Shown piece after piece: positions 8,364 through 18,704 of a stretch of 64,000 nt of DNA. The translations under genes and the position numbers were made by a program. Below the pieces are notes generated by a model. That model ran no database searches, was not told the origin of the DNA, and worked only from the letters and a program-made list of their open reading frames with translations. Positions within the stretch are counted from its first letter, which is position 1; each line of letters opens with the position of its first letter. The DNA comes from Nostoc sp. CHAB 5844. GTDB taxonomy: Bacteria; Cyanobacteriota; Cyanobacteriia; Cyanobacteriales; Nostocaceae. The stretch lies in assembly GCF_020829595.1 (NCBI RefSeq), contig NZ_JAIVFW010000024.1:1-64000 (forward strand). Reading direction: 5' to 3'.

Positions 8364-9620
8364 TTAAACTCGTCCTCGGAGAAACTGAGCCATTTCGTTA
8401 GGAGTTGGTGACATTTCTAAAGCTGTTTCTTCAGTAATGCGACCTTCTTGATAAAGGTTAAGCAGCGACTGATTCATCGTAATCATGCCGTCGAAACTGG
8501 CTTGCTTCATCAACTCGGTAATTTCATCATACTTACCGTCTTTGACCCATTCTTTAACCGCCTCTGTATTAATTAAGATATCGTGGAAAGCAGCTCGTTT
8601 ACCATCGGTCGTGCGACATAACCCTTGGGCGATGACTGCTACCAACGATTCCGCCAGTGCTACCCGCATTGCATCCTGTTCTTCACCAGAGTATAAATTG
8701 AGAATCCGTTCAATGGTTTTTACCGCACTGTTGGTGTGCAGTGTTCCCATTACCAAGTGACCAGTTTGAGCAGCTTTTAGGGCAGTGTTGACTGTTTCTT
8801 TATCCCGCATTTCCCCCACCAGAATCAAATCTGGATCTTCCCGTAAAGCTGCTTTTAAAGCGTTGTCAAATTTGCGCGTGTGCATCCCTACTTCCCGCTG
8901 TTTCACCAACGACTTGCGGCTTTGGTGGACGAATTCAACAGGATCTTCGATGGTGATGATGTGCTTGGCCATTTCTCGATTAATATAGTCAATCATCGCC
9001 GCCATTGTTGTTGATTTACCAGAACCAGTCGGCCCAGTAACTAATATTAAGCCTTTGTGGTAGTGGCAGATGTCGCGGAAAACTGACGGTAATCTCAACT
9101 GTTCCATCGATAAAATTTTCAGTGGAATTAGCCGCAGTACCATTGCATGGCCTTTCATTGAGCCAAAAACGTTGATCCGTACACGGGCGAATTCATATTG
9201 AGTTGCACCATCAAATTCTAAGTGTTCCTCAAATCGCTGAATTTCCGCTTCCGTCATGACTTCTCGCAACCAACTCATGAAACTTTCATAATCTGTTTCT
9301 GGATGTTCTGTTGGTTGAATTTCACCACGGTTACGAAAGCGCGGAACTTCACCCACACCCAAGTGAATATCTGAATAACCTTTATCAAAAGCTTCTTTGA
9401 TGATTTTCGCTAAAGTCAATCCTGAAGAATTGCTTTTTGCTGTTGGTGAGGGAGTACCCGGACGTGGTGGTGCAGGCTGAGTTGTATTCCGATGAATGGA
9501 CATATCTAAGGTTTGCGTATGCTGCCGCTGCGTCATTAATGATGGTGGAGGCGGTGGCATGGGAGGCACATTTCGAGAAGCAACAGGATTTGAATTAGCA
9601 GGATGCTGTGTTTCTGTCAT
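8364..9620 (-). CDS. pilT: type IV pilus retraction ATPase PilT
   Basis: Cytoplasmic hexameric ATPase that drives pilus retraction, twitching and DNA uptake. The ATPase core has Walker A 'GPTGSGKS', an Asp box 'TIEDPVEF', Walker B 'LILVGEMRD' and a His box 'GTLHTNSA', all intact. An N-terminal extension of about 70 residues is rich in Pro ('PPMPPPPPS'), longer than in proteobacterial PilT (about 345 residues), as in other cyanobacteria. The start is the ATG at 9620. It is followed on the same strand by the KaiB-domain gene. Confidence 0.9.
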   Translation of the reverse strand: MTETQHPANSNPVASRNVPPMPPPPPSLMTQRQHTQTLDMSIHRNTTQPAPPRPGTPSPTAKSNSSGLTLAKIIKEAFDKGYSDIHLGVGEVPRFRNRGEIQPTEHPETDYESFMSWLREVMTEAEIQRFEEHLEFDGATQYEFARVRINVFGSMKGHAMVLRLIPLKILSMEQLRLPSVFRDICHYHKGLILVTGPTGSGKSTTMAAMIDYINREMAKHIITIEDPVEFVHQSRKSLVKQREVGMHTRKFDNALKAALREDPDLILVGEMRDKETVNTALKAAQTGHLVMGTLHTNSAVKTIERILNLYSGEEQDAMRVALAESLVAVIAQGLCRTTDGKRAAFHDILINTEAVKEWVKDGKYDEITELMKQASFDGMITMNQSLLNLYQEGRITEETALEMSPTPNEMAQFLRGRV

Positions 9621-10339
9621 ATATCTTCAAAATTTGGCAGTTATCAACTTGAATCTGCAAAAAATCTGGCTTGATGGTTCTAAGGACGGCAGAAAGCAGG
9701 TTTGTTGCTGTTCCTTAGCTGAGAACTTTCAAGTAATATTTCGTTACATTCGGCATATCTGCTAGTATATTTTTTTATATAATCTGCAAATTTTGCCATT
9801 GTTAAAGAAAACTCTTAAGTCCATATACACTTGTTTAACACACTATATCCTGAGATATCCTTTAGTGATAACTCGTATAAATATATGTGCTTTTTAAAAC
9901 TTTTGCTAAACCTTAAAAATTTTCTGCTCTTAGATGAGAAATTTTTACTCAAAATTCTGGCAATTTACTAGCAACGAAAAGCCAAATCAGCAGCAGGTAT
10001 TTTTTTCAGACAAATTTGTGAATTATGAGAGACAATGCCAAATTTTATAAGAAATATTAAGGGGATCAATTTGAGGAGTTGAAAATAGCTTGGACAAGCT
10101 CATCTGATATGGCTTCTACTCCTTGAGATAGATGGCAGAAACTAGCGATCTACCAAGAAATCAACTGAACTTTACATTCATAATTAGAAAAACTTAACTG
10201 TAAAGTTAAGTTACTAAATGCTCATTTTTCATATTCCTTTTTATATACTGGAATTCACTGAAACAATCAGTTGATTCGCCAACAGCGGTATCTAACTGAA
10301 GTTAAATTTATTTGCTGTGTACCTTTAGGAGGAAAAGTC
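9621..10339. other. divergent intergenic region, no gene seen
   Basis: About 720 bases separate the divergent starts of pilT and the small membrane protein. The sequence is AT-rich without a conserved ORF. Only a small hairpin (AGCTTGGACAAGCT, about 10087-10100) is visible. Promoters for both genes are expected here. Confidence 0.3.
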
Positions 10340-10714
10340 ATGGTTTCGGCTCAAAGCTCTAATCTCGGAAAGACCTACTCCTTAATGATGATTAAAAGCT
10401 TTTTGATATGGACTTTCACATTGGCAGTATGTTTGTTAGTTGTCGGTTTTCCGTTGGTTGTATTGATGGCTACGGTCGGATGTCTGTTGTCGATTGTTTT
10501 ACAATCTGTCATGCCTGTTAGTGCGGTTTTACTAGTAGGCGGTGGATTGATTTTGTTCAATATTTTGGCAGTTGCGATCGCTGCTGCTGTTCTCACCCTC
10601 AAAGGCGTACATCCAAGTCAAATCAAGTGGTTAAGTTGGTTGCATGGAGAATCTGAAGAAGTGCAACAGACTTCTGTATATGCCGCTTGCCCTTTAACCT
10701 GTGAAATCAAATAA
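10340..10714 (+). CDS. small membrane protein of unknown function
   Basis: A 124-residue protein with two strongly hydrophobic segments (about residues 18-50 and 55-85) and a hydrophilic Cys-containing tail. The ATG at 10340 is preceded by a strong AGGAGG at 7 bases, so this start is preferred over an upstream in-frame codon. A clear terminator follows. I recognise no domain; the AGGAGG and terminator argue that it is a real, monocistronic gene. Confidence 0.6.
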   Translation: MVSAQSSNLGKTYSLMMIKSFLIWTFTLAVCLLVVGFPLVVLMATVGCLLSIVLQSVMPVSAVLLVGGGLILFNILAVAIAAAVLTLKGVHPSQIKWLSWLHGESEEVQQTSVYAACPLTCEIK

Positions 10715-10747
10715 CTATTTCGTTAAACACGACAAACAGTACATCTG

Positions 10748-10768
10748 CCCGGTTCAGCCGGGTTTTTT
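10748..10768 (+). terminator. rho-independent terminator
   Basis: CCCGG-TTCAG-CCGGG followed by six T, 34 bases after the small membrane protein gene. Confidence 0.85.
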
Positions 10769-10871
10769 CATGTTTATTTGTCAATGGTCAACAGTCAACA
10801 GTCAATTTTCTGAGAAGTTATGCTTTGTTATTTTTTAAGATTCAGCAATTACTATTAACTAATGGTCAATA

Positions 10872-10909
10872 GACTTTTGACTTTTGACTTTTGACTTTTG
10901 ACTTTTGAC
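10872..10909. repeat. STRR, five GACTTTT heptamers
   Basis: Five perfect copies of GACTTTT plus GAC, ending 2 bases before the wecB ATG. This is a short tandemly repeated repetitive sequence of the kind known from heterocystous cyanobacteria. It occupies the position of the ribosome binding site. Confidence 0.9.
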
Positions 10910-10911
10910 CC

Positions 10912-12027
10912 ATGACTAATAAAAAGCGAGTTGGCATTATCTTAGGTACACGTCCGGAAGCGATTAAACTAGCGCCTGTGATTCAGGTTTTCCAAAAATC
11001 GCCCAGCTTTGAATTGCAAGTAATTTTAACTGGACAGCATCGGGAGATGGTTGCACAGGTAATGCAACTGTTTAATCTGAAAGCAGATGATGACTTAGAG
11101 ATTATGCAGCCTAAACAATCTTTAAGTGATATTACTTGCCGTAGCTTGCGCGGACTAGAAGAGTTATTTCAAAAAAGTCAGCCGGATTTAGTTATTGTCC
11201 AAGGAGATACGACGACAGCTTTTGCCGCAGCCTTGGCAGCTTTTTATCAAAAAATCCCTGTGGGTCATGTAGAAGCAGGGTTAAGAACAGATAATATTTA
11301 CAATCCTTATCCAGAAGAAGCGAATCGACGGTTAATTTCTCAACTTACTCAATTGCATTTTGCGCCAACGACTTTGGCTGTGGAGAATTTGCAACGTTCT
11401 GGGGTGTTAGGCGAAATTCACTTGACGGGGAATACAGTAATTGATGCGCTGTTGAATGTGGCAGCGACTGCACCAGCTTGTAATGTGCCAGGTTTGAACT
11501 GGAATGAATATCGCGTGTTGTTGTCCACAGTTCACCGCCGAGAAAATTGGGGAGAACCACTACAAGCGATCGCTCAAGGTTTTCTGCAAATATTAGATAA
11601 GTTTCCTGATACAGCGTTAGTATTACCATTACACCGCAACCCAACAGTTAGGGAACCATTGCAAGCATTGTTAGGCAAACATCCGCGAGTATTTTTGACT
11701 GAGCCTTTAGATTATGCCGAATTAGTTGGTGCAATTGGGCGATCGCATTTTTTATTAACAGATTCTGGTGGTTTGCAAGAAGAAGCACCCAGCCTTGGTA
11801 AACCAGTGTTGGTTTTGCGAGAAACTACAGAACGTCCAGAAGCCGTAACTGCGGGTACAGCTAAACTCGTGGGAACTGAAAGCGAGAGTATTTTGGCGGT
11901 GGCGGCGGAGTTATTGAGTAATCCTGCTGCTTATAATGCAATGGCTAATGCTATCAATCCTTTTGGCGATGGTCATGCGGCAGAGCGAATTTTGCAGATT
12001 GCGGAAAATTATTTGGGAGTTAGGTAA
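10912..12027 (+). CDS. wecB: UDP-N-acetylglucosamine 2-epimerase (non-hydrolysing)
   Basis: Interconverts UDP-GlcNAc and UDP-ManNAc for surface polysaccharide synthesis; cytoplasmic. Family motifs are complete: 'GTRPEAIKLAPVI' at the N-terminus, 'QGDTTTAFAAALAAFY', 'HVEAGLRTDN', 'TVHRRENWG' and 'TDSGGLQEEAPSLGKPVLV'. The 371-residue length is typical. The ATG at 10912 directly abuts the heptamer repeat and no Shine-Dalgarno is visible, so initiation may be leaderless-like or depend on the A/T-rich repeat. No other polysaccharide genes adjoin. Confidence 0.92.
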   Translation: MTNKKRVGIILGTRPEAIKLAPVIQVFQKSPSFELQVILTGQHREMVAQVMQLFNLKADDDLEIMQPKQSLSDITCRSLRGLEELFQKSQPDLVIVQGDTTTAFAAALAAFYQKIPVGHVEAGLRTDNIYNPYPEEANRRLISQLTQLHFAPTTLAVENLQRSGVLGEIHLTGNTVIDALLNVAATAPACNVPGLNWNEYRVLLSTVHRRENWGEPLQAIAQGFLQILDKFPDTALVLPLHRNPTVREPLQALLGKHPRVFLTEPLDYAELVGAIGRSHFLLTDSGGLQEEAPSLGKPVLVLRETTERPEAVTAGTAKLVGTESESILAVAAELLSNPAAYNAMANAINPFGDGHAAERILQIAENYLGVR

Positions 12028-12040
12028 ATATCACAATCCT

Positions 12041-12070
12041 ATTTGTTTCATCCATAAAGTGAAATGGTAT
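12041..12070 (+). repeat. dispersed 30-bp end sequence (ATTTGTATC...GGTAT family)
   Basis: Begins ATTTGTTTCATCC and ends AAAGTGAAATGGTAT. Close relatives lie at 19826-19855 (inverted), 19899-19928 and 29182-29210. It is probably a solo end of the MITE described at 19826-19928. Confidence 0.6.
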
Positions 12071-12191
12071 AACCTGCTGATAGCTGCACTCAGTTGTCTG
12101 CACAGTGAAGTTTACTCAATGGATTCCCTGAATGCAACTATAGCCATAGTGTTAGAGAACTATTGTTCTTGAGTTTGTAGTAATTCAGGTT

Positions 12192-13886
12192 TCAGACCAA
12201 ATTACTGTAAGACACAGAACCATCTGCAAAGATAAAATTATCAAACCCTGTTGTTGAAAGGGTTATGGCATTTCCATTGTTATTGAAGGTAATATTAGCT
12301 GAGTTCAAGGCATTACCTGAAATCACACCAGAAAAAGTCAGTTCAGAGCGATTGAAAGCACTAAGGTCTAGAGTGTCAAAACCGTTTCCGCCATCCACAA
12401 TTGCTGACCCGAAACCTTTGAAATAGTCATTTCCTGTGCCTAAATCAATACTGATGCCGCCACCGATAGTAACTTTTTGTTGAACTCCATTGATAGTACT
12501 GGTAGTGATAATTTCGTCATTGCCATCGCCAGTATTGATGCTTCCCTGTCCATAAATACCATAAGCAGTACCACTTATTGTTGCTGTAGCCTGTCCAGTA
12601 AGTATGTCCCGACCCCCACCAGTATCAATAGCTCCATTGTTGAAGATGCCATAAGCGGTAGCATTTGCTGAGATGTTGCCAATACCTGTAATCGTGTCGT
12701 TACCTGCTTCCGTGATGATAGTAGCGTTTTCAGTATTGCGAATGCCAGTTCCAGTACCGCTCAAGCTGCCGCTAGTACCATTACCAGTGCCAGTAATCGT
12801 GTCATTTCCGTTCCCAGTATTCAGACTGCCACTGTTGCTAACACCAGTTCCTGTACCGTTATTGCCACCGAAGGAATCGACACTGCCAAGACCGCCGATA
12901 GTGATACCAGCACCCCCGCCAGTACCAGTACCAGTGATCGTGTCATTTCCATTCCCAGTACTCAGACTGCCACTATTGCTGATGCCAAGCCCTGCACCGC
13001 CGTTGCCGTTGTTGCCACCTCTACTGAAACCGCCTATACCACCACCATTCGCGCCAGTACCAGTACCAGTGATAGTGTCGTTTCCATTCCCAGTACTCAG
13101 ACTGCCACTATTACTGATGCCAGTACCATCACTACCATTGCCACCTCGGCTGAAACTGCTATTGCGGCTGTTACCGCCATTCTCGCCAGTACCAGTGCCA
13201 GTGATAGTGTCATTTCCATTGCCAGTATTCAGACTGCCACTATTGCTGATGCCAATCCCCGCACCACCATTACCGGCAAGGTTGACCCTGCCAAAACCGG
13301 TGCTGTTGCTGTCACCACCCCTCCTACCAGTACCAGTGCCAGCAATAATGTCATTTCCATCCTCAGTATTCAGACTGCCACTATTACTGATGCCAATCCC
13401 AGCACCGCCATTGCCACCTCTAGTGGGGCCGCCAAAGCCGCCACCAGCACCGCTAGTATCGCCGTCGCCACCACTACGTCCAGTACCAGTGCCACCGATA
13501 ACGTCATTTCCGTTCCCAGTGTTGAGATTGCCACTGTTGCTGATGCCAGTCCCTGTACCGCCATCACCGCCGCTTCCAAAAAGACTGTTACCGCCATTCC
13601 CGCCAGTACCACCGCCACCAATAAAGTCATTTCCATCTCCAGCAGTGAGATTGCCACTGTTGTTGATACCAGTCGCTGTACCGCCGTTGCTGCCACTAGA
13701 GGAGCCACTACTGCCGATGCTGCCTGCACCAGTACCCCTAATGGTGTCATCTCCGCTTAGTGTATCAATTAAACCTCCAGTTAAAACATCAATACCAATT
13801 GCCACAGATGTATTTAACTCTTCTCCAATCAAAGTGTCAGAACCAGCAGTGCCTGTGAAATTGGGTGGAACCGTAAATCTAGGCAT
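12192..13886 (-). CDS. glycine-rich RTX-like calcium-binding repeat protein
   Basis: About 564 residues built from some eight tandem units of about 40-50 residues. Each has an RTX-like 'GNGNDTITGTGTG' nonapeptide core, a variable Gly/Ser/Asn run and 'GISNSGSLNTG'. The N-terminus 'GTAGSDTLIGEE' and the C-terminal 'GTGNDYFKGFG' and 'GGNGFDTLDLSAF' blocks are also RTX/hemolysin-type Ca-binding motifs. No N-terminal signal peptide is present, which fits type I secretion with an uncleaved C-terminal signal. The ATG at 13886 has AGAGGAT upstream. Likely an extracellular or sheath-associated protein. The repeat-driven antisense frame is open too but is an artefact. Confidence 0.75.
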   Translation of the reverse strand: MPRFTVPPNFTGTAGSDTLIGEELNTSVAIGIDVLTGGLIDTLSGDDTIRGTGAGSIGSSGSSSGSNGGTATGINNSGNLTAGDGNDFIGGGGTGGNGGNSLFGSGGDGGTGTGISNSGNLNTGNGNDVIGGTGTGRSGGDGDTSGAGGGFGGPTRGGNGGAGIGISNSGSLNTEDGNDIIAGTGTGRRGGDSNSTGFGRVNLAGNGGAGIGISNSGSLNTGNGNDTITGTGTGENGGNSRNSSFSRGGNGSDGTGISNSGSLSTGNGNDTITGTGTGANGGGIGGFSRGGNNGNGGAGLGISNSGSLSTGNGNDTITGTGTGGGAGITIGGLGSVDSFGGNNGTGTGVSNSGSLNTGNGNDTITGTGNGTSGSLSGTGTGIRNTENATIITEAGNDTITGIGNISANATAYGIFNNGAIDTGGGRDILTGQATATISGTAYGIYGQGSINTGDGNDEIITTSTINGVQQKVTIGGGISIDLGTGNDYFKGFGSAIVDGGNGFDTLDLSAFNRSELTFSGVISGNALNSANITFNNNGNAITLSTTGFDNFIFADGSVSYSNLV

Positions 13887-14052
13887 AATCAAAATCCTCT
13901 AAATTTAGATTAGTACGGTCATTTGGCTTATTTGGATGAGCAGTCTCTTAAAATGCTCAGAGTTTTTTAAACAGCCATTGATTTATTGAATCGTTGGCTG
14001 TAGAAGTTAGTTAAGCTGAATAAAGTTTCAACAAATTAATTAGATTCCAGAA

Positions 14053-14144
14053 CAGAACTTACGCACAGGTAACGAAAAAAAGTACTGCAAAGGACACAAA
14101 CAACACGAAGAAAAGAGGTCTCAGAGAGATTTTGCGTAAGTCCT
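14053..14144. repeat. MITE-like element, family ACTTACGCA
   Basis: Left end CAGAACTTACGCA, right end TGCGTAAGTCCT, inverted to each other and enclosing about 68 bases without an ORF. The same ends border the element at 30798-30913, whose interior is different. This is a recurrent cyanobacterial type of small non-autonomous element. Confidence 0.65.
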
Positions 14145-14416
14145 ACAGAAAATCAAAAAAACTTGCTAGAGTGTCTGATGAATAATTACTTCTGGGTTCA
14201 ACTGATAGGTTATCTAACAGACTCAGAAAGCCAGAGAGATTTTGGCAATATAATAGGGAAACTGTTACTCTGTCTTGCGGTTAACTATGTTTAGATAAAA
14301 TTGGCAGTGACTGCAAGTTATAGGTATAGCTCAATACTTTAATCAAGTTATTAGATGTATTTATGCTGGCCCCGTCTGTCTTAAGCGGATAATATAATTT
14401 GAAATACTTAAATGCA

Positions 14417-14455
14417 AGTGATGATTGTCATAATAATTTTGTGACAGTAATCACT
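14417..14455. promoter_or_regulatory. 14-bp imperfect palindrome, possible operator
   Basis: AGTGATGATTGTCA at 14417-14430 faces TGACAGTAATCACT at 14442-14455: 12 of 14 positions are complementary with an 11-base spacer. It lies in a gene-poor stretch about 530 bases upstream of the RTX-like gene. It could be a regulator site or the stem of an RNA. Confidence 0.3.
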
Positions 14456-14661
14456 AATATTTTTTTGTATATTTGTTATTGTACTTTTTTGAGTACACAG
14501 CACTATACCTGTTATTAAGTGCTGCTGTGTGTGCTTTGAGAGTCTTTATCTTACTCATAATTAAACCAGCTGATCTCAGCCACGAGTTCTTCCACAAGAC
14601 CTTTCACCTTTGTTGAAATCGTATATCCAAGATGACGTTGTTGGAGCGCGTCTTGGCTTCT

Positions 14662-15701
<1,040 letters not shown>

Positions 15702-16020
15702 TTTATAGCAGTTGAACCACGTTACAGACAAATCTACTCTCTACTTCCTCTCTCCACACATTTATATGTATATATTTTTTGTAAAATCATATACTTTACT
15801 ATCGATAAGTGTAAATTTTATTTAGGTAAAACTGAGGTTATTACTTAAGTAATATTGTATAAATATTACAAATAATTGATTAATATTATTTTCTTCACAA
15901 GTTTCTCATATTTCATAACTATCCTCGTAAGTATAGACAGTTATTTGAATGACAACAGTTAGATCAACTCGCTGCCTTGATTTTTAAAACCACCTTTATA
16001 TCAGTTAATTGTAAAAGAAT
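15702..16020. other. intergenic, no gene seen
   Basis: About 320 AT-rich bases after the pab remnant with no ORF, hairpin or known motif that I can support. Confidence 0.3.
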
Positions 16021-16272
16021 ATGAATTACTGTCCTTGCTGTTCCGAAGTACTTTTGCAACATGTGCGTGGTTCTGAAATTGCTTGGTTTTGCCGCCACTG
16101 CTGGCAAGATATGCCTGTGTTAAGTTGTAAACGTTCTGATTTATTAGCAGAAGTTGTCAGAGAAGAAATACCTAGTAAACCTGAGCTTCGAGAAAATATT
16201 CAAGTTACAAGTTATATCAATCAACACAAAAAAATAACTGGGTGGATAGGAGTTAAAGATTTGATAACTTGA
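16021..16272 (+). CDS. small zinc-ribbon-like protein
   Basis: An 83-residue protein beginning 'MNYCPCCSEVLLQH', with 'WFCRHCWQDMP' 20 residues later. The C-P-C-C and C-R-H-C pairs look like a four-cysteine zinc ribbon. The second half is polar and ends 'GWIGVKDLIT'. Small proteins of this look are frequent in Nostocales, without known function. No strong ribosome binding site is visible before the ATG. Confidence 0.55.
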   Translation: MNYCPCCSEVLLQHVRGSEIAWFCRHCWQDMPVLSCKRSDLLAEVVREEIPSKPELRENIQVTSYINQHKKITGWIGVKDLIT

Positions 16273-16528
16273 GGTAATGTCTGGTGACAAACTATTTTGC
16301 GTCTACGCATCAGTCTTGCATATTTGATTGTATCACAGCCTAACTTGAATAACCCCTTGCATCTGCTCTCAAATAATACCAGTAAAATATCAAACAATGA
16401 ATATCATCTGTATTGATGAAAGCAATTTTAACCTTGAGGAAATATCTTGGAATAAGTGTAAATTTAATGACACTCAACAAGAATAACCTTTGGTAAATCA
16501 TAGAACAAGTATAATAATGCTAATCAAT

Positions 16529-16581
16529 AGCAGGCTGATAACCATACATAAGTATCAATATCAGCCTGCTCAACTTTTTTC
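16529..16581 (+). terminator. long hairpin with T run, terminator-like
   Basis: AGCAGGCTGATA (16529-16540) and TATCAGCCTGCT (16559-16570) are perfectly complementary with an 18-base loop, followed after 5 bases by TTTTTT. In the 440-base gap after the zinc-ribbon gene it may end that transcript or a small RNA. A separate perfect palindrome TTTAGCAG-G-CTGCTAAA lies at 16630-16646, and the GCAGGCTG core is common to both. Confidence 0.5.
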
Positions 16582-16712
16582 ACATTAAGTGGAACTACTG
16601 TTTTACCTATTTTCTCACTTAGCATAGTATTTAGCAGGCTGCTAAATATTAGCGTTACATCATAAAAACTAATAATTGAGCAAGTGTTTAATAGCTTTCA
16701 GGAGGATTGACC

Positions 16713-17045
16713 GTGAATCAAATACAAGTGACTTTAATTATTGGTTATCTACTGATGACTTGCTATTTTTTTGTCAATTGGCTGAGATTTTCCCTCCGTC
16801 ATCCAACATCTTCCCCAGAGGAGAAATTTTTGTATTTTGTTATGTCTTTAATCACAACTATTTTTTGGCCTTTGATTATTCCTATATCTTGTTGGGAAAT
16901 CATCAAAAAACGAAAATTAGAACTCGATCATTTGATTCCTATAATTTTAGCAATGTTTGCTTTTAGTATTTCATACTATCTGACTTATTGTTATAAACAA
17001 CACTTCTGCTCGAATAATTTATTCTATTCTTACCCATTATCATAA
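16713..17045 (+). CDS. small membrane protein of unknown function
   Basis: About 110 residues with three hydrophobic segments (roughly residues 5-25, 45-68 and 78-98) and a Ser-Pro-Glu-Glu loop between the first two. GTG at 16713 is chosen because AGGAGG lies 7 bases upstream. I recognise no family. The strong ribosome binding site supports a real gene. Confidence 0.55.
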   Translation: MNQIQVTLIIGYLLMTCYFFVNWLRFSLRHPTSSPEEKFLYFVMSLITTIFWPLIIPISCWEIIKKRKLELDHLIPIILAMFAFSISYYLTYCYKQHFCSNNLFYSYPLS

Positions 17046-17402
17046 GTAAAATATCAAGGACTATTGTCTTAGTTAAATTTCCTTTTTTCGATATTTTATA
17101 CCTACAGCTATAACAATCTTTAATCATTTGTCAGAAACGAAAACCTCGATGTTTCTAAAAAATCGGTATTTTGTATTTAATAATTTCTCCAACTCCATAT
17201 ATCCTTGATTTTTCCTTTCCTACGTAATATCAAAATATTTGTATAAAAAAGAGCATTAAATAAATTGATATGTTGAGGGCAATGAAGGGCAGATTCTTAA
17301 ATACAAATCTCAATCAATTCAAAATTTTCAACTAACTGCATCAAGGTTTGCCAATCTTATCGGAATATAAAGATTGATTAAGATAATGGCGTACTGAAAA
17401 AT
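17046..17402. other. intergenic, no gene seen
   Basis: About 355 AT-rich bases. Nothing recognisable beyond the expected promoter of the downstream fusion gene. Confidence 0.3.
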
Positions 17403-18647
17403 ATGATAAAGATGTTAGCCCAAAGTTGGACTGGAATTGAAGCAAATTTACAGATTAATTGGCTGCTAGTAAATACCTGTTTGCAGTTTGCAGCTTGGGG
17501 AATTTTTTCTCTGTTGCTGGCTGAGGTACTCAGAGATAGTTACCATGTTTTGTGTCACCGAGTTAGTTGGTTGGCTAAGTGGCATAACAAGCATCATGCA
17601 GCATATCGCCGAGATTTATCGATAGTTTCTCTCAAAATTTATCAAGATTCCCAGCTTTACCACGACATTATAGAGTCGATTCTTTTAGTAGTCATTTTGA
17701 CGATAGTGGCTTTATTGGGCTACGAATGGGGGTTATGGTTAGGAGTCGCCTATGCTGGCACTTTCTTGTATGGTGCATCCTTACGATATTTCCAAGGTAA
17801 GATAGATACCGACTACAATCACTTACCCGGCCCTTTAGAAATAATTCCTTCCATTTGGTGGGTGAATCGTGCTTACCATTGGCGACATCATTTTGATGAT
17901 GTTAACGCCTACTACAGTGGGGTTTTTCCGCTTGTGGATAAAATTCTCGGTACAGGACTGTCTCTCAAAGGTAAAACTATCGCAATTACTGGTGCATCTG
18001 GAACTTTGGGACAAGCATTAACAGCGGAACTCCTCAAGCGTAATGCTAAAGTTGTAGCCTTAACTACAAATCCAGAAAAGCTAGTAACACAGCCAGGGGT
18101 AATGGTGCTTCCTTGGAAGTTGAGCAACGAGGTGCAATTGCGGGATAGTTTAGAAAAAGTAGATATTTTAATTATCAATCATGGTGTGAATGTCTATGGC
18201 GATCGCACACCCCAAGCCATCAATGCTTCCTATGAGGTTAATACCTTTTCGGCATTACGTTTGATGGATGTATTTTTGACAACAGTGACAGGGCCACAAG
18301 ATAAAGCCACTAAGGAAATCTGGGTGAATACTTCTGAGGCTGAGGTATCGCCAGCCCTCAGTCCGCTTTATGAACTGAGTAAGCGCACATTGGGAAATAT
18401 CGTGACTCTCAAACGTTTGGAAGGACATTGCATCATTCGCAAGTTAATCCTCGGCCCGTTTAAAAGTCAACTTAATCCTTATGGCGTGATGTCAGCCGCA
18501 CAAGTGGCGCGAGTCATTTTATTTTTAGCAGTCCGGGATTTCCGCAATATTGTTGTGACAATTAATCCTCTGACTTACTTGCTGTTTCCGATCAAGGAGA
18601 CTAGTACATGGCTGTACTACCGAGTTTTTAGTAGAGCAAACAGGTAG
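17403..18647 (+). CDS. bifunctional sterol desaturase-like / short-chain dehydrogenase fusion
   Basis: Two modules in one 414-residue protein. Residues 1-180 form a membrane fatty-acid hydroxylase/sterol desaturase domain with hydrophobic segments and His boxes 'HNKHH' and 'WRHHFD' that bind a di-iron centre. From about residue 187 there is a Rossmann short-chain dehydrogenase: 'ITGASGTLGQA' for NAD(P), 'ILIINHG', and the catalytic Tyr/Lys in 'LYELSK'. The fusion is a recognised architecture in cyanobacteria, but substrate and product are unknown; a lipid or carotenoid-type oxidation is inference. In-frame ATGs at 17403 and 17412 are both possible. Confidence 0.8.
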   Translation: MIKMLAQSWTGIEANLQINWLLVNTCLQFAAWGIFSLLLAEVLRDSYHVLCHRVSWLAKWHNKHHAAYRRDLSIVSLKIYQDSQLYHDIIESILLVVILTIVALLGYEWGLWLGVAYAGTFLYGASLRYFQGKIDTDYNHLPGPLEIIPSIWWVNRAYHWRHHFDDVNAYYSGVFPLVDKILGTGLSLKGKTIAITGASGTLGQALTAELLKRNAKVVALTTNPEKLVTQPGVMVLPWKLSNEVQLRDSLEKVDILIINHGVNVYGDRTPQAINASYEVNTFSALRLMDVFLTTVTGPQDKATKEIWVNTSEAEVSPALSPLYELSKRTLGNIVTLKRLEGHCIIRKLILGPFKSQLNPYGVMSAAQVARVILFLAVRDFRNIVVTINPLTYLLFPIKETSTWLYYRVFSRANR

Positions 18648-18704
18648 AATAGGTGCGATCGCCTATCAGCAGGATGTAAGATGGCGATCGCACATCCAAA
18701 GATC

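Noticed and set aside
12673-13902. 409-residue Pro/Val/Leu-rich plus-strand frame opposite the RTX-like gene
   Set aside because: It is the antisense of Gly/Asn/Thr-rich repeats; its composition is simply the complement of the repeat codons and it has no plausible domains.
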